From: Bacteroidota bacterium | GTDB taxonomy: Bacteria > Bacteroidota > Bacteroidia > Chitinophagales > Saprospiraceae | DNA length: 64,000 nucleotides | NCBI GenBank assembly: GCA_963169455.1 | Contig: CAUJDW010000079.1 | Coordinates: 42,709 to 106,708 of the forward strand | Reading direction: 5' to 3' | Shown here: piece by piece, positions 27,152-37,273 of the stretch | Layout: each line of letters opens with the position of its first letter | How positions within the stretch are numbered: the stretch's first letter is position 1 | Program-made: the position numbers and the translations under genes | The notes under the pieces: generated by a model | Seen by the model: only the letters and a program-made list of their open reading frames with translations | What the model was told of the DNA's origin: nothing | Database searches by the model: none

Positions 27152-30100
27152 CTACTTCAGCACTACCTTCCCCGCCATCCACCTGCCCTTTTCATCCCTG
27201 ATCCGGAACACATACAGCCCCGCCGGCAACCCCCCGCGTTCGAAGCGGAATTGCACATCGCTGAATCGGCGCTGCTGCACTACCTGCCCCTGCCCGTCCA
27301 TCAGCTCGAACAGACCCGGGCCGCCCGGCCAGCCCTGAAGCCGGAATAGCGCCCAGGCGCCGGCCGGGTTGGGGATCACCTCAACCGTTACGCCCGGAAT
27401 ACCGGGATCGGGCCGGATGCCCACCAGCTCCACGAAATCCCTGCCCAAAGTGTGGAAGGTCGTATTGGTAATCACCGGCTCGTTGATGTCGAAATAAATG
27501 GCAGCACTGTTTTCGATCACCGCGCCCAGCGGCAGGCTGTCTTTTTGGGATACCCTGAACTCTAGGAAGCCCTGGCTTCCTTCCAGGTTGGTAGTGCTAT
27601 CCGGCAGCAGGATGTTCTCGAAAGTGAAGACCAGGATGTTTGTGCTGTCGATGTCCCAGGTGTAGGGGTGGCTGGCCGTGCCGGGGCGCACCGTCGTGAT
27701 GTCCAGGTGTTCCGAAAGCGTATCGCGGATGACGACGAGGAAGGCGGTGTCGTTGCCCGTATTCTGGAAGCGCACGAGGTACTCGATATCCGTTCCGGGG
27801 TAGATGTAATGCTCATCGCCATAACCGCGCGGAAAGCCCTGTTTGTCATTGGGGTCGATGGCGGCCACGATCTCCCCGCATTCGATGTCGATGAATGGGC
27901 TGGCATCATCCAGAGGGAACTGGTTGACGAAACCGGTGCTGAAACTGCCTTGATTATTCGCACCACAGCCTTCTATTACTGCGCTGGGCATGCTGGAGCC
28001 GGGATGGAAGGGCGCCTGCTCCACTTCGATGCGGTAGGTGGAGCCATTGGCCGGCAGGTTGTATTCGAAAAACTCGCCGCTTCGCAGCAGCACGGTATCC
28101 GGCAGCGCCATCAGCATGACAGCATCTTCGATGATGATGCAGCGGCTGGATTCCAGCATGTCGCCCGCCCCCGCGTTTTCGACCCGGAAGCGCACTTCAT
28201 CGCCTGCGCATTGCCCGCTCACCCGCAGGCTGGCGCCGCTCCAGCCGGGTAAGGGTGGGAAACAGGGGGCATTGGGGAATATCTTGGCTTCCACGCACAG
28301 CGATTGCCCGATCTGGGCGTCGCAGGCCACTACCACATCCACCAGGAAGGCGCCGCACTGGTTAATGGCAATGTCACCCAGCGAGAAAGTGTACTGGTTG
28401 CCATCCTGCGCGATAAGCGGCACATTGGCCGACTGGTAGGTGAAAAAATCATCCAGGGTGAGCACTACATAGGCATCTTCGGCTGCGGCAGTGCCATTAT
28501 TGCAGTAATTGAAAAAGAACGAGCGCGTCCAGCACCGCCGCAGTATGGGCATGGCGAAATCTATGGACAGGCTGGGGCAGGGCTCCTGCTCCAGCACGGG
28601 AATATCCAGCATGGCGGTGTCTCCCGCTTCCGGCACGGAGGCGGGGAAGCTGTCCTCGCAGGCCAGCCACAGGGCGCCTGGCAGAATGGGGTACACCTCG
28701 TAGTCGCCCGGCAGCACCCGCTGCTCATAGGAGCCGTCGGCCTGGGTGACGGCGTATGCCATCTCGCCGTTGCCTTCAATTACCATCAGCCAGTTTTGCA
28801 GGCCGGGTTCTTCCGGCGTGGGGACACAGTCCGGCATGGTATCACGCACCAGCCGGCCCTTGATGGTGGCGCAGCCGGCCGGATCGACAACTACGTCGAA
28901 CTCGTTTTCGTTGACACAGCCCGTTTCGGGATTATATAGCAAAAGGGTATAAGTGCCGCTTGCCAGCGCATAGTAGGGATTTACCTCCGTCGTGTCGCCA
29001 TCGGGCAAAATCCAGCCCCCCTCCAAAGCCGGGTTGGCAACATTAAAGGAAAGAATGGCCGAATCGCAGGCAACCGGATCGTAGAGCACGCTGTGGAAAA
29101 AGTCATCAAAAGTAACTTCCACCTCATCGATGTCGGAGCAGCCGGGAATACTGTTGTCCACCACCTCCAGTTGATAGATGCCGTCGTTTATCACATCCAC
29201 CACCGGCAGGTTGGAAGTAAAGCCGTTTGGGCCTGTCCAGGTGTAGGAAATGGTGGGGCCCGTAGCGCTGTTGCTGCCATCGAGCGTGGCGGACCAGGGG
29301 AAATCAAAACAGGACAGGACCTGATCCGGCCCGGCGTCGGCGCGCACGAGGGGCTCCAGTTCCACGGTAATGATATTGGAACAGCCATTGACGTCGGTGA
29401 CGGTTATCGAATAAATGCCCGGAGAAAGGCCGGAGAGCGTGGGCCCCGGGAGGCCGTTCCCCCAGGTGTAGGTATAGGGCGGCTCTCCGCCGGTGACGAT
29501 GATCTCGATGATGCCGTCATTGGTGGAATTGCATTGGGGGGACTGGAGGATGACGGCATCTGCATCAAAAGGCGCCGGCTCCTGAATGGTGAAGTTGGCA
29601 GTAGCTGTACAACCGTTGGAATCGGTTACCGTAACGGAATATGTGCCTCCGGAAAGATTTATCACCTGAGGGAAAGGGAAAGGGCCGCCAGGCCCGGCCC
29701 ATTGGTAGGCATAGGGTGGCGTACCCCCGGAAATGCTTATTATTGCGCTTCCGTCGGCCTGCCCAAAACAGGAAACGTCCGTAACTGTAACATCCAACAC
29801 CATTGCCGGCACTTCTTCTACAGTAATACAATGCTCGACGATGCAGCCATTTGCACTGGTAACGGTAACACAATACACTCCTGCACTGCTCACCAATATA
29901 TCGGGCGTTGTACTTCCGTCACTCCAGGCATAGGTAGCCGGAATCGGAAAACACTGCTCCGCCGACAGGATTATTTCCTCCCCTTCACAGAACAACATGA
30001 TCTGGCCGGGAAGATTGCAGTTGGGAACCTCCACATCTTCCACTACCACCACCTGCGCCGACTCCTCGCAGCCCCCGTTATCCGTCACCACCAGGGTGTA

Positions 30101-30334
30101 GGTTCCGGGCATGTCCGTAGTGAGCACACTGTCGGTGCTAATGAGGGTATTGTTCCCATCCAGCCAGGCAAAAGTAAACGGGGCATTGCCCGTCACCACG
30201 CAGCCGAAGCTCACGGTGGGTTCCAGGCAGGTGATGGCGTGCCCGGCGCAGGAGATTTCCGTGCCGCATTGGGCGGAGGCCCTGTGCAGGCCCAAGGCAA
30301 GGAGGAGGCAGAGTAGCGTAAGGCGTACAGTCAT
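27152..30334 (-). CDS. Large T9SS-secreted surface protein with SprB-like repeats
   Basis: 1060 residues from ATG 30334 (MTVRLTLLCLLLALGLHRAS, signal peptide); the longer open frame upstream lacks this feature. Several Ig/PKD-like modules follow, two of them SprB repeats (TDVSCFGQADGSAIISISGG; QCNSTNDGIIEIIVTGGEPP). The C-terminal half has the DPNDKQGFPRGYG and YLVRFQNTGNDTAF signature of a DUF11-like domain common in Bacteroidota surface proteins. The last 80 residues are a T9SS sorting tail (VEVIPNPAGAWALFRLQ). A near-consensus promoter (TTG-N20-GATTTTTG) is present on the minus strand about 60-90 bp upstream. Likely an adhesin or gliding-associated protein. Confidence 0.9.
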   Translation of the reverse strand: MTVRLTLLCLLLALGLHRASAQCGTEISCAGHAITCLEPTVSFGCVVTGNAPFTFAWLDGNNTLISTDSVLTTDMPGTYTLVVTDNGGCEESAQVVVVEDVEVPNCNLPGQIMLFCEGEEIILSAEQCFPIPATYAWSDGSTTPDILVSSAGVYCVTVTSANGCIVEHCITVEEVPAMVLDVTVTDVSCFGQADGSAIISISGGTPPYAYQWAGPGGPFPFPQVINLSGGTYSVTVTDSNGCTATANFTIQEPAPFDADAVILQSPQCNSTNDGIIEIIVTGGEPPYTYTWGNGLPGPTLSGLSPGIYSITVTDVNGCSNIITVELEPLVRADAGPDQVLSCFDFPWSATLDGSNSATGPTISYTWTGPNGFTSNLPVVDVINDGIYQLEVVDNSIPGCSDIDEVEVTFDDFFHSVLYDPVACDSAILSFNVANPALEGGWILPDGDTTEVNPYYALASGTYTLLLYNPETGCVNENEFDVVVDPAGCATIKGRLVRDTMPDCVPTPEEPGLQNWLMVIEGNGEMAYAVTQADGSYEQRVLPGDYEVYPILPGALWLACEDSFPASVPEAGDTAMLDIPVLEQEPCPSLSIDFAMPILRRCWTRSFFFNYCNNGTAAAEDAYVVLTLDDFFTYQSANVPLIAQDGNQYTFSLGDIAINQCGAFLVDVVVACDAQIGQSLCVEAKIFPNAPCFPPLPGWSGASLRVSGQCAGDEVRFRVENAGAGDMLESSRCIIIEDAVMLMALPDTVLLRSGEFFEYNLPANGSTYRIEVEQAPFHPGSSMPSAVIEGCGANNQGSFSTGFVNQFPLDDASPFIDIECGEIVAAIDPNDKQGFPRGYGDEHYIYPGTDIEYLVRFQNTGNDTAFLVVIRDTLSEHLDITTVRPGTASHPYTWDIDSTNILVFTFENILLPDSTTNLEGSQGFLEFRVSQKDSLPLGAVIENSAAIYFDINEPVITNTTFHTLGRDFVELVGIRPDPGIPGVTVEVIPNPAGAWALFRLQGWPGGPGLFELMDGQGQVVQQRRFSDVQFRFERGGLPAGLYVFRIRDEKGRWMAGKVVLK

Positions 30335-30587
30335 GAGATTCCGGGATTTATGGAAGTTTGTAAGCTGCCTTCGGCCGAGGCCGGAAGCAGGCATGGCATC
30401 ACAGTACAAAAATCTTCCCTCCACTGCGGAAATACAACCACATTTTTTGTAGATTGTAGAATACAAAATCCGCTATAATCTTATTTATTGACATTTTTTA
30501 AGGCAATATGAAGTTGAGATTGTAGAATTTTAATTAAAAGAAAATACTATTTGCCGGTGCTGTATCGAACCGGGATTTCAGCCGCTC

Positions 30588-32000
30588 ATGGAAAACACCC
30601 TCACTTACCAACTCATCCAATCCTTCTCCCGGCAGGACATCCGGCTGGCCCGGCAGTGGCTGGCCTCGCCTTACCACAATCAGCGGGCCGACCTGCCGGC
30701 CTTGTTCGGTTGCCTGGCCCTGGCCGTGCAGAAAGGCCGGCCGCCGGAACGCGCCGACATCTGGCAACACCTCTTCCCCGGCCGCCCCTATGACGATCAG
30801 CAGTTGCGCCTGCTGCTGAGTTATCTGTTCAGGTCCCTGGAGCGCTTCCTGGCCATTCGCGAGTTCGAATCGGGCCCTTTCCTGGAAGGGCGCTTGTTGC
30901 TGCAGGCCTACCGGCGGCGGCAGTTGCCGAGGCATTTCGCCCACGCTTTCAGGCAGGAACAGAAACAGCTCACCCGGCAGCCGCTGCGGCACCCGGACTA
31001 CCACCTGGCCCATTATGGCCTGGAACTGGAGCACTACCAGATGGAATCCGCCGAAGGGCGCACCAGGGAACTCAACCTTCAGGAACTGGAAGGGCAGCTC
31101 ACCCTGGCCTTCCTGGCCATGAAGCTGCGCCAAGGCTGCTTCGCCCTGGCCCATCAGGCCGTATTTAACACCCAGTACCAGCTTGCCCTGGAAGAAGAAG
31201 TGCTGGAACTGGCCGGGCGCGCCCCATACGCCGAAACACCAGCCGTGGCGGTTTATTACCACGGCTACCGGGCGCTGCGGCATCCGGAACAGGAAGAGCT
31301 GTTCCCTCCTTTCCGGGAAAAGCTGATGGCAGCCCTGGAGGTTTTCCCGCAGGAGGAACTGCGCGACCTTTTTCTGCTGGGCATCAACCTCTGCATCCGC
31401 AGGATCAACCGCAACCGCAGTGCTTTCCTGCGGGAAGCGCTGGAGTTGTACCGGCGGGGCATCGAGGCTGGCATTCTCGTAGAAGACGGGCGGCTTTCGC
31501 GCTTTACCTACAACAACGTCATCGGCATCGCCCTTCGGCTGCAGGAGCTGGACTGGGCGGAGCAGTTCCTCCACCAATACCGCCCCCTGCTGGAGCCCGA
31601 ACAGCAGGAGCCAACCTTCAGCCTCAACGCTGCCCGCCTGGCTTTCACCCGCCGGGATTACGGCAGGGCCCTCACCCACCTGCAGGGCGCCGACTACAAA
31701 GACCGCATCAACAACCTCGTGGCCAAAACCCTGCAACTGAAGATATATTTCGAGCTTCGGGAATTCGATTTGCTGGAATCCCACCTGAAAGCCATGCAGT
31801 CCTTTCTGCGGCGCAACCGCCGCCTGGGTTACCACCGGCAGAATTATGGCAATATCGCCCGCTTTACCCGGAGGTTACTGCGCCTGCCCCCGGCCGATGG
31901 GGCCGCCCGCGCCGCCTTGCGAATGGCCATCGAGCAGGCAGAGCCGCTGACGGAAAAGGGGTGGCTGATGGAGAAGCTGGAAGAAGGGGAAATAAAGTAG
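30588..32000 (+). CDS. Hypothetical helical-repeat protein
   Basis: 470 residues, almost all alpha-helical, rich in Leu, Arg and Gln, with TPR-like spacing (FSLNAARLAFTRRDYGRALT, LDWAEQFLHQYRPLLEPEQ). No signal peptide or membrane segment; presumably cytoplasmic. I recognise no family. A long bidirectional terminator separates it from rho. Confidence 0.7.
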   Translation: MENTLTYQLIQSFSRQDIRLARQWLASPYHNQRADLPALFGCLALAVQKGRPPERADIWQHLFPGRPYDDQQLRLLLSYLFRSLERFLAIREFESGPFLEGRLLLQAYRRRQLPRHFAHAFRQEQKQLTRQPLRHPDYHLAHYGLELEHYQMESAEGRTRELNLQELEGQLTLAFLAMKLRQGCFALAHQAVFNTQYQLALEEEVLELAGRAPYAETPAVAVYYHGYRALRHPEQEELFPPFREKLMAALEVFPQEELRDLFLLGINLCIRRINRNRSAFLREALELYRRGIEAGILVEDGRLSRFTYNNVIGIALRLQELDWAEQFLHQYRPLLEPEQQEPTFSLNAARLAFTRRDYGRALTHLQGADYKDRINNLVAKTLQLKIYFELREFDLLESHLKAMQSFLRRNRRLGYHRQNYGNIARFTRRLLRLPPADGAARAALRMAIEQAEPLTEKGWLMEKLEEGEIK

Positions 32001-32006
32001 CCGGCA

Positions 32007-32069
32007 GGCCCGGAAAAATGAAAACCCCCTTCTCCGAAAACGGGAAGGGGGTTTTCATTTTTCCGGGCC
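32007..32069. terminator. Bidirectional terminator between the helical-repeat gene and rho
   Basis: Two 26-base arms (32007-32032 and 32044-32069) are perfect complements around an 11-base loop. Internal A and T runs serve both strands. It lies between two convergent genes. Confidence 0.9.
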
Positions 32070-32081
32070 CAACAGTGGAGC

Positions 32082-33836
32082 TTATCCATTCATAGAAGTA
32101 AGGAATTCCTCGTTGCTGGAAGTGCCGACCATGTGTTTGCGGAGGAACTCGAAGGCTTCGTCCGGCTTCATATCGGACAGGTGGTTGCGCAGGATGAACA
32201 TGCGCTGCAGGGTGTCCTTGTCCAGCAGCAGGTCGTCGCGGCGGGTGCTCGACTTGGTCAGGTCGATAGCCGGGAACATGCGCTTGTTGGACAGGTTGCG
32301 GTCGAGCTGAAGCTCCATATTGCCGGTTCCCTTGAATTCCTCGAAGATCACGCCGTCCATCTTGGAGCCCGTATCGATGAGGGCGGTGGCCAGGATGGTG
32401 AGGGAGCCGCCGTCTTCTATGTTTCGGGCGGCGCCGAAGAACTTTTTGGGTTTGTGCAGGGCGTTGGCTTCCACGCCGCCGGAGAGCACCTTGCCGCTGG
32501 CCGGGGCCACGGTATTGTAGGCGCGCGCCAGGCGCGTGATGGAGTCGAGCAGGATAACCACATCGTGGCCGCATTCCACCAGGCGTTTGGCTTTTTCCAG
32601 GACGATGGCGGCGACGCGGACGTGGTTGTCGGCGGGTTCGTCGAAGGTAGAGGCAACGACTTCGGCATTGACGCTACGTTTGAAGTCGGTCACTTCTTCC
32701 GGGCGCTCATCGACAAGCAGTACAATGATGTAGCACTCGGGGTGGTTTTTGGCGACAGCGTTGGCGATATCCTTGAGCAGGAATGTTTTACCCGTTTTCG
32801 GCTGCGCCACGATGAGCCCGCGCTGCCCCTTGCCGATCGGCGTGAACAGGTCGATCATCCGGTTGCCGATGTCGCGCCCCGTGGGGGAGGAAGTCAGCTT
32901 GAATTTTTCGTGCGGGAAAAGCGGCGTCAGGTAATCGAAGGGGACGCGGTCGCGGACGTCCTGGGGGTCCAGCCCGTTGATCTTGGAAACGCGCAGCAGG
33001 GCGAAGTACTTTTCCCCCTCCTTCGGCGGGCGGATGGCTCCCCGGACGGTATCGCCGGTGCGCAGCCCGAAGAGTTTTATCTGGGATGGCGAAACGTAGA
33101 TGTCATCGGGCGAGGTGAGGTAGTTGTAATCGGAAGACCTCAGAAAGCCGTAGCCGTCGGGCATCATTTCCAGGATGCCTTCGCCCTCGATGATGCCGTC
33201 GAGTTCGATGTCGAAGCGTTCTTCCTGCTCTTCGCGGCTGGGGCCTCTGTGGCCTCTTCCCCCTCCGGGCTGTTGTTCGCGGGGTTCGCGGGGTTCGCGT
33301 TCGCGGGGTTCGCGCTCACGCTCCCTTTCCCGTTCGCGGGCTCTGGGCATTTCCATTTCCTCGTAGGGTTGTTCCTCTCTGGGGAGCACTTCTTCCCGTA
33401 CCCGTTCGCGGCGGAATTCGGGTTCCGGCTGGTTTTCCGAAGCCACTTTCACGATGCGGCGGCGAGTCCTGCGGCGCGGCTGGCCTTCGTCATCCTCGTC
33501 CTCGTCCTCATCCTCATCGTCGGCATCATCATCCTCGTCCTCATCGAGCCTTTGAGCCGGCACGAGGAAGTCCTCATCGTCATCATCGTCTTCGGGCAGG
33601 TATCTTTCCGGTTCCTGGCGGCGGCCCTGGCGGTTGGCGCCGCGGCGGCCGCCTTCAGGCCCCTCTTCTTCACCCCGTTCTTCGGCGGGGGCGCCGCCAT
33701 CGGCTGCCTGATGATCGAGGATCTTATATATGAGTTCCTGTTTGTTCAGGCGCTTGTAGCCGGTAAGCCCGATTTGCTCCGCCAGTTCTCTCAGCTCGGG
33801 CACAAGCATGTAGTTTAATTGCGATATATCAAACAT
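32082..33836 (-). CDS. rho: Transcription termination factor Rho with long low-complexity insertion
   Basis: 584 residues, compared with about 420 in E. coli. Residues 1-45 are the Rho N-terminal helical domain ([20 protein letters not shown]). Residues 50-215 are an insertion of Asp/Glu runs and Arg-Glu repeats, coded by GGTTCGCGG-like DNA repeats (about 33280-33320). The RNA-binding cold-shock domain follows ([18 protein letters not shown]), then the ATPase with Walker [16 protein letters not shown] and the Q/R-loop regions. Such Arg- or Asn-rich insertions are known in Bacteroidota and Actinobacteria and can drive RNA binding or phase separation. Confidence 0.96.
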   Translation of the reverse strand: MFDISQLNYMLVPELRELAEQIGLTGYKRLNKQELIYKILDHQAADGGAPAEERGEEEGPEGGRRGANRQGRRQEPERYLPEDDDDDEDFLVPAQRLDEDEDDDADDEDEDEDEDDEGQPRRRTRRRIVKVASENQPEPEFRRERVREEVLPREEQPYEEMEMPRAREREREREREPREREPREPREQQPGGGRGHRGPSREEQEERFDIELDGIIEGEGILEMMPDGYGFLRSSDYNYLTSPDDIYVSPSQIKLFGLRTGDTVRGAIRPPKEGEKYFALLRVSKINGLDPQDVRDRVPFDYLTPLFPHEKFKLTSSPTGRDIGNRMIDLFTPIGKGQRGLIVAQPKTGKTFLLKDIANAVAKNHPECYIIVLLVDERPEEVTDFKRSVNAEVVASTFDEPADNHVRVAAIVLEKAKRLVECGHDVVILLDSITRLARAYNTVAPASGKVLSGGVEANALHKPKKFFGAARNIEDGGSLTILATALIDTGSKMDGVIFEEFKGTGNMELQLDRNLSNKRMFPAIDLTKSSTRRDDLLLDKDTLQRMFILRNHLSDMKPDEAFEFLRKHMVGTSSNEEFLTSMNG

Positions 33837-34190
33837 AAATTATTTGTTACAGAAGTTAGAATAGTATGGTTTAAGAACTGATTACATCAGAGATCTTTTG
33901 CGGAATAAGACTGTGGGGATATGTGAATTTTTTAACATGAAAATGCCTCAAAACAAAGCCCTTGCAACCCAGCGGCCCTTCTTTTAAGTGGGAAAAAGCA
34001 GGATAGAATCGGAGACGCCTGAATCGAAGGCATCAGAGACGTATGGTAAGCCGATACGCTTTTACTGGTACAAAAATACATTTATTTTTTCAATTCAAAT
34101 AGTATCTTTGCAAAAAAGATAACCAAAAACTTTCCCTAAAGTTCAATCCCCTTTTGTTTTTCTGAACCAGATAGCAATCAACTCTACAAT
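33837..34190. promoter_or_regulatory. Divergent rho / serS intergenic region
   Basis: 354 AT-rich bases with no ORF. A TATCTTTG element at 34103-34110 matches the -7 box for serS, but the -33 position (34080-34084) reads only TTT without G. On the minus strand no exact TAnnTTTG is seen for rho; TAACTTCTG is the nearest. No riboswitch recognised. Confidence 0.5.
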
Positions 34191-35468
34191 ATGCTGGAAA
34201 TCAACTTTATTCGCGCCAACAAGAGCCGTGTAATCCAAGGGTTAAAAGTCAAAAATTTTTCAGAAGAAGACCTGAAGCTCGTTGAAGGCGTTCTGGCGCT
34301 TGACGATGCGCGCAAGGAAGTTCAAACGAACCTGGACAATCTGCTTGCGGAGCGCAACCAGCTCTCCAAATCCATCGGAAGCCTGATGAAGGAGGGAAAG
34401 AAAGATGAAGCGGAAGCCATGCGCGAGCGGGTGGCCCGGCTTAAGGAGGAAAGCACCCGCCTGGAAGACACTCTCCGGGACACAAAAGCCCGGCTCGAGG
34501 AACAACTCATCAAGATACCCAACATCCCCCACGAATCCGTTCCGCCGGGCGCCACGCCCGAAGACAACGAGGTGTACAAAGCCTGGGGTGAACCGCTGCC
34601 CGAACTGGGCGCCGGGGCCCTCCCCCACTGGGAACTGGCACAGAAATACGGGGTGTTTGACCTCGAACTGGGCGTAAAGCTCACGGGCTCCGGCTTTCCG
34701 GTGTACAGGGGGAAAGGCGCCAAACTGGAACGGGCGCTGATCTCTTTTTTTCTGGACGAGGCCATCGCCGCCGGTTTTGAAGAGATCATTCCGCCGCTCA
34801 TGGTCAATGAGGATACGGCCAGGGCGACCGGGCAACTCCCCGACAAGGAGGGCCAGATGTATTATGTCGAACGTGACAACCTCTACCTCATCCCCACCGC
34901 GGAAGTGCCGGTGACCAACATCTACCGGGATGTCATCCTGGATGAGGGCAGGCTTCCGATAAAAATGACGGGATATACGCCTTGTTTCCGCCGCGAAGCC
35001 GGCTCCTACGGCGCGCACGTACGGGGCCTCAACCGCGTGCACCAGTTCGACAAGGTCGAGATCGTGGTGCTTGACCATCCCGACAGATCGTATGAAACCC
35101 TCCGGCAGATGCTGGCCCACGTGTCGGGCCTGCTGGATAAACTGGAACTGCCCTACCGCATCCTGCGCCTTTGCGGCGGCGATATGAGCTTCACCTCCGC
35201 ATTGACCTTCGATTTCGAGGTTTTCTCGGCAGCCCAGAAGCGCTGGCTGGAGGTCAGCTCGGTGTCCAATTTTGAAACCTTCCAGAGCAACCGCATGAAG
35301 CTGCGCTTCCGCGACGGCAAAGGCACCCGCCTGGTGCACACCCTCAACGGCAGCGCGCTGGCGCTGGCCAGGGTGGTGGCCGCCCTGCTGGAAAACAACC
35401 AAACACCCGAGGGAATTGTTATTCCCAAGGTGCTTCGTAATTATACGGGCTTTGAGTTGCTAAACTAA
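34191..35468 (+). CDS. serS: Seryl-tRNA synthetase
   Basis: 425 residues. The N-terminal coiled-coil arm (residues 30-110) binds tRNA-Ser. Class II motif 2 is FRREAGSYGAHVRGLNRVHQF and motif 3 is NGSALALARVVAALLENNQ; IPTAEVPVTN is also typical. It begins the plus-strand run serS, zinc metallopeptidase, frr, rpmH. Confidence 0.98.
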   Translation: MLEINFIRANKSRVIQGLKVKNFSEEDLKLVEGVLALDDARKEVQTNLDNLLAERNQLSKSIGSLMKEGKKDEAEAMRERVARLKEESTRLEDTLRDTKARLEEQLIKIPNIPHESVPPGATPEDNEVYKAWGEPLPELGAGALPHWELAQKYGVFDLELGVKLTGSGFPVYRGKGAKLERALISFFLDEAIAAGFEEIIPPLMVNEDTARATGQLPDKEGQMYYVERDNLYLIPTAEVPVTNIYRDVILDEGRLPIKMTGYTPCFRREAGSYGAHVRGLNRVHQFDKVEIVVLDHPDRSYETLRQMLAHVSGLLDKLELPYRILRLCGGDMSFTSALTFDFEVFSAAQKRWLEVSSVSNFETFQSNRMKLRFRDGKGTRLVHTLNGSALALARVVAALLENNQTPEGIVIPKVLRNYTGFELLN

Positions 35469-35484
35469 AAAAGGATTCTGACCG

Positions 35485-36180
35485 ATGCTTGGAAGTTATT
35501 ATGGATATATGATCGTTGCGGGCATTTTGTCCGTCGTGGGCATGATCGTCAGCCAGCGCCTGAAAGGCAAATTCAACCATTACGGGCGCATCCCCATCCG
35601 CTCGGGGATGACCGGGGCGCAGGTGGCCGCGGAGATGCTGCGCCATTTTGGCATCCACGATGTGAAAATCGTCCAGGGCCAGGGTTTTCTGAGCGACCAC
35701 TACAATCCCCTGACCAAAACGGTGAACCTGAGCCCCGAGGTGTACAACGGCTACAGCATCGCCTCGGCTGCCGTGGCAGCGCACGAATGCGGGCACGCCG
35801 TCCAGCACGCCCAGGCCTACAGCATGCTGCAGCTGCGCTCGAAGCTGGTGCCCATCGTCAACCTGTCGGCCATGGCCCAGCAGTGGCTGCTGCTGATCGC
35901 CTTCATGACCCTGTCTTCCATGCCCCAGATCATGCTGATCACCATCGTCGCTTTCGCAGTGACCACCTTGTTCGCCTTTGTTACCTTGCCGGTGGAGTTC
36001 GACGCCAGCCGTCGGGCCCTGGTGTGGCTGGATGAGAGCGGCGTCACGCGCGGAGCGGAGTATGACGGGGCGAAAGATGCGCTGTGGTGGGCAGCCATGA
36101 CCTACGTTTCCGCGGCTTTGTCGTCGCTGGTGATGTTGCTCTACCTCGTCCTGCGCTATGCCGGCGCAAGCAGGGACTAG
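35485..36180 (+). CDS. YugP-like zinc metallopeptidase, membrane-bound
   Basis: 231 residues. A short N-terminal membrane segment (YYGYMIVAGILSVVGMIV), then the zinc site AAHECGHAVQHAQ (HExxH-like as HECGH) near residue 97, and further membrane helices (LLLIAFMTLSSMPQIMLITI; a final one near residue 215). This is the DUF2227/YugP family of unknown substrate. It starts 16 bases after serS, suggesting an operon. Confidence 0.88.
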   Translation: MLGSYYGYMIVAGILSVVGMIVSQRLKGKFNHYGRIPIRSGMTGAQVAAEMLRHFGIHDVKIVQGQGFLSDHYNPLTKTVNLSPEVYNGYSIASAAVAAHECGHAVQHAQAYSMLQLRSKLVPIVNLSAMAQQWLLLIAFMTLSSMPQIMLITIVAFAVTTLFAFVTLPVEFDASRRALVWLDESGVTRGAEYDGAKDALWWAAMTYVSAALSSLVMLLYLVLRYAGASRD

Positions 36181-36295
36181 GAAAATTTAAAATGTAAAAT
36201 GCTCGCCCGGCTGCATGGCAGACGGGGATAATCAAAAATGTAAAAGTGGGGGGCGCCCCTGCTTGGCTTTCAGGACAAATACTATTACCCTTATG

Positions 36296-36859
36296 ATGCA
36301 GGAAGAAGTCAGTTTTTACGTTGATGAGGCCCGCGAAGGCATGGAAAGCGCCATTGACCACCTTCAGAAAGAGCTGGCCAAGATTCGCGCCGGAAAGGCC
36401 TCGCCGGCCATGCTCGCCGGCCTGATGGTGCCCTATTACGGCACGCCCACTCCCTTGAACCAGGTGGCCAACGTGAGCACATCCGATTCGCGGACCATCG
36501 TGATCCAGCCCTGGGAGAAATCGATGCTGGCGCCCATCGAAAAGGCCATTTTCGAGGCGAACCTCGGCTTTACGCCCCAAAACAACGGGGAGGTGGTGCA
36601 TATCAATGTCCCCCCCCTGACGGAGGAGCGCCGCAAGGAAATGGTCAAGCGGTCCAAAGGCCTGGGCGAAGACGCTAAAGTCAGCATTCGAAACTCGAGG
36701 CGCGACGCCATGGAGCAAATCAAAAAAGCCGTGAAAGATGGTTTTCCCGAAGACGCCGGCAAGCGCCTGGAGGATGAAGTGCAGAACCTGACCAACAAGT
36801 ACGGCGAAAAAGTCGACCAGCTCATCGACCTCAAAGAGAAGGAAATTATGACGATCTGA
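36296..36859 (+). CDS. frr: Ribosome recycling factor
   Basis: 187 residues from ATG 36296 (MQEEVSFYVDEAREGMESAI); another ATG is directly upstream at 36293. RRF motifs are KELAKIRAGKASPAML, PLNQVANVSTSDSRTIVIQP and NVPPLTEERRKEMVKRSK. With EF-G it splits post-termination ribosomes. Positioned before rpmH. Confidence 0.97.
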   Translation: MQEEVSFYVDEAREGMESAIDHLQKELAKIRAGKASPAMLAGLMVPYYGTPTPLNQVANVSTSDSRTIVIQPWEKSMLAPIEKAIFEANLGFTPQNNGEVVHINVPPLTEERRKEMVKRSKGLGEDAKVSIRNSRRDAMEQIKKAVKDGFPEDAGKRLEDEVQNLTNKYGEKVDQLIDLKEKEIMTI

Positions 36860-36911
36860 GCTGAAATCCCGATTTCAGCAGGCTTCCTTCAATAATAAAA
36901 AGGCTGTTATG

Positions 36912-36942
36912 TTGTCTAATTATCAAAATAGCCTTACCTTTG
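36912..36942 (+). promoter_or_regulatory. Promoter of rpmH
   Basis: TTG at 36912-36914 and TACCTTTG at 36935-36942 are separated by 20 bases, a consensus Bacteroidota promoter 52 bases before the L34 start. Confidence 0.8.
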
Positions 36943-36994
36943 TCGGGCTTTTTAAAAAAGGCACCTATTGAAGGAATTGTAAAGCGCCGAAATA

Positions 36995-37150
36995 ATGAAA
37001 CGTACATATCAACCCTCTAGAAGGAAGCGTGCAAACAAGCATGGGTTTCGTTCACGCATGAGCTCCAAGAACGGCCGCAAGGTACTGGCCCGCCGTCGCG
37101 CCAAGGGCCGCCATAAGCTGACTGTTTCAGACGAAAAACGGCTCAAGTAA
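36995..37150 (+). CDS. rpmH: 50S ribosomal protein L34
   Basis: 51 residues, [20 protein letters not shown] ... with the [15 protein letters not shown] core. Complete and typical. It is followed by a terminator, and rnpA does not follow as it does in many bacteria. Confidence 0.98.
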   Translation: MKRTYQPSRRKRANKHGFRSRMSSKNGRKVLARRRAKGRHKLTVSDEKRLK

Positions 37151-37178
37151 TAGTATTTACTCAGTGCTTCCTCCCTGA

Positions 37179-37230
37179 AAAGTGAAGTAAAGCCGGCATG
37201 CGTGCAGCTTTACTTCACTTTCTTTTTTTC
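37179..37230 (+). terminator. Terminator after rpmH
   Basis: Arms AAAGTGAAGTAAAGC (37179-37193) and its complement (37207-37221), then CTTTTTTTC. Confidence 0.9.
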
Positions 37231-37273
37231 CCCTCGCCAGCGCTTTCAGGCCGTAATAAATCCGGAAGAAAAT

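Noticed and set aside
30534..31835. 433-codon minus-strand ORF
   Set aside because: Antisense to the helical-repeat protein, with no start context or domains.
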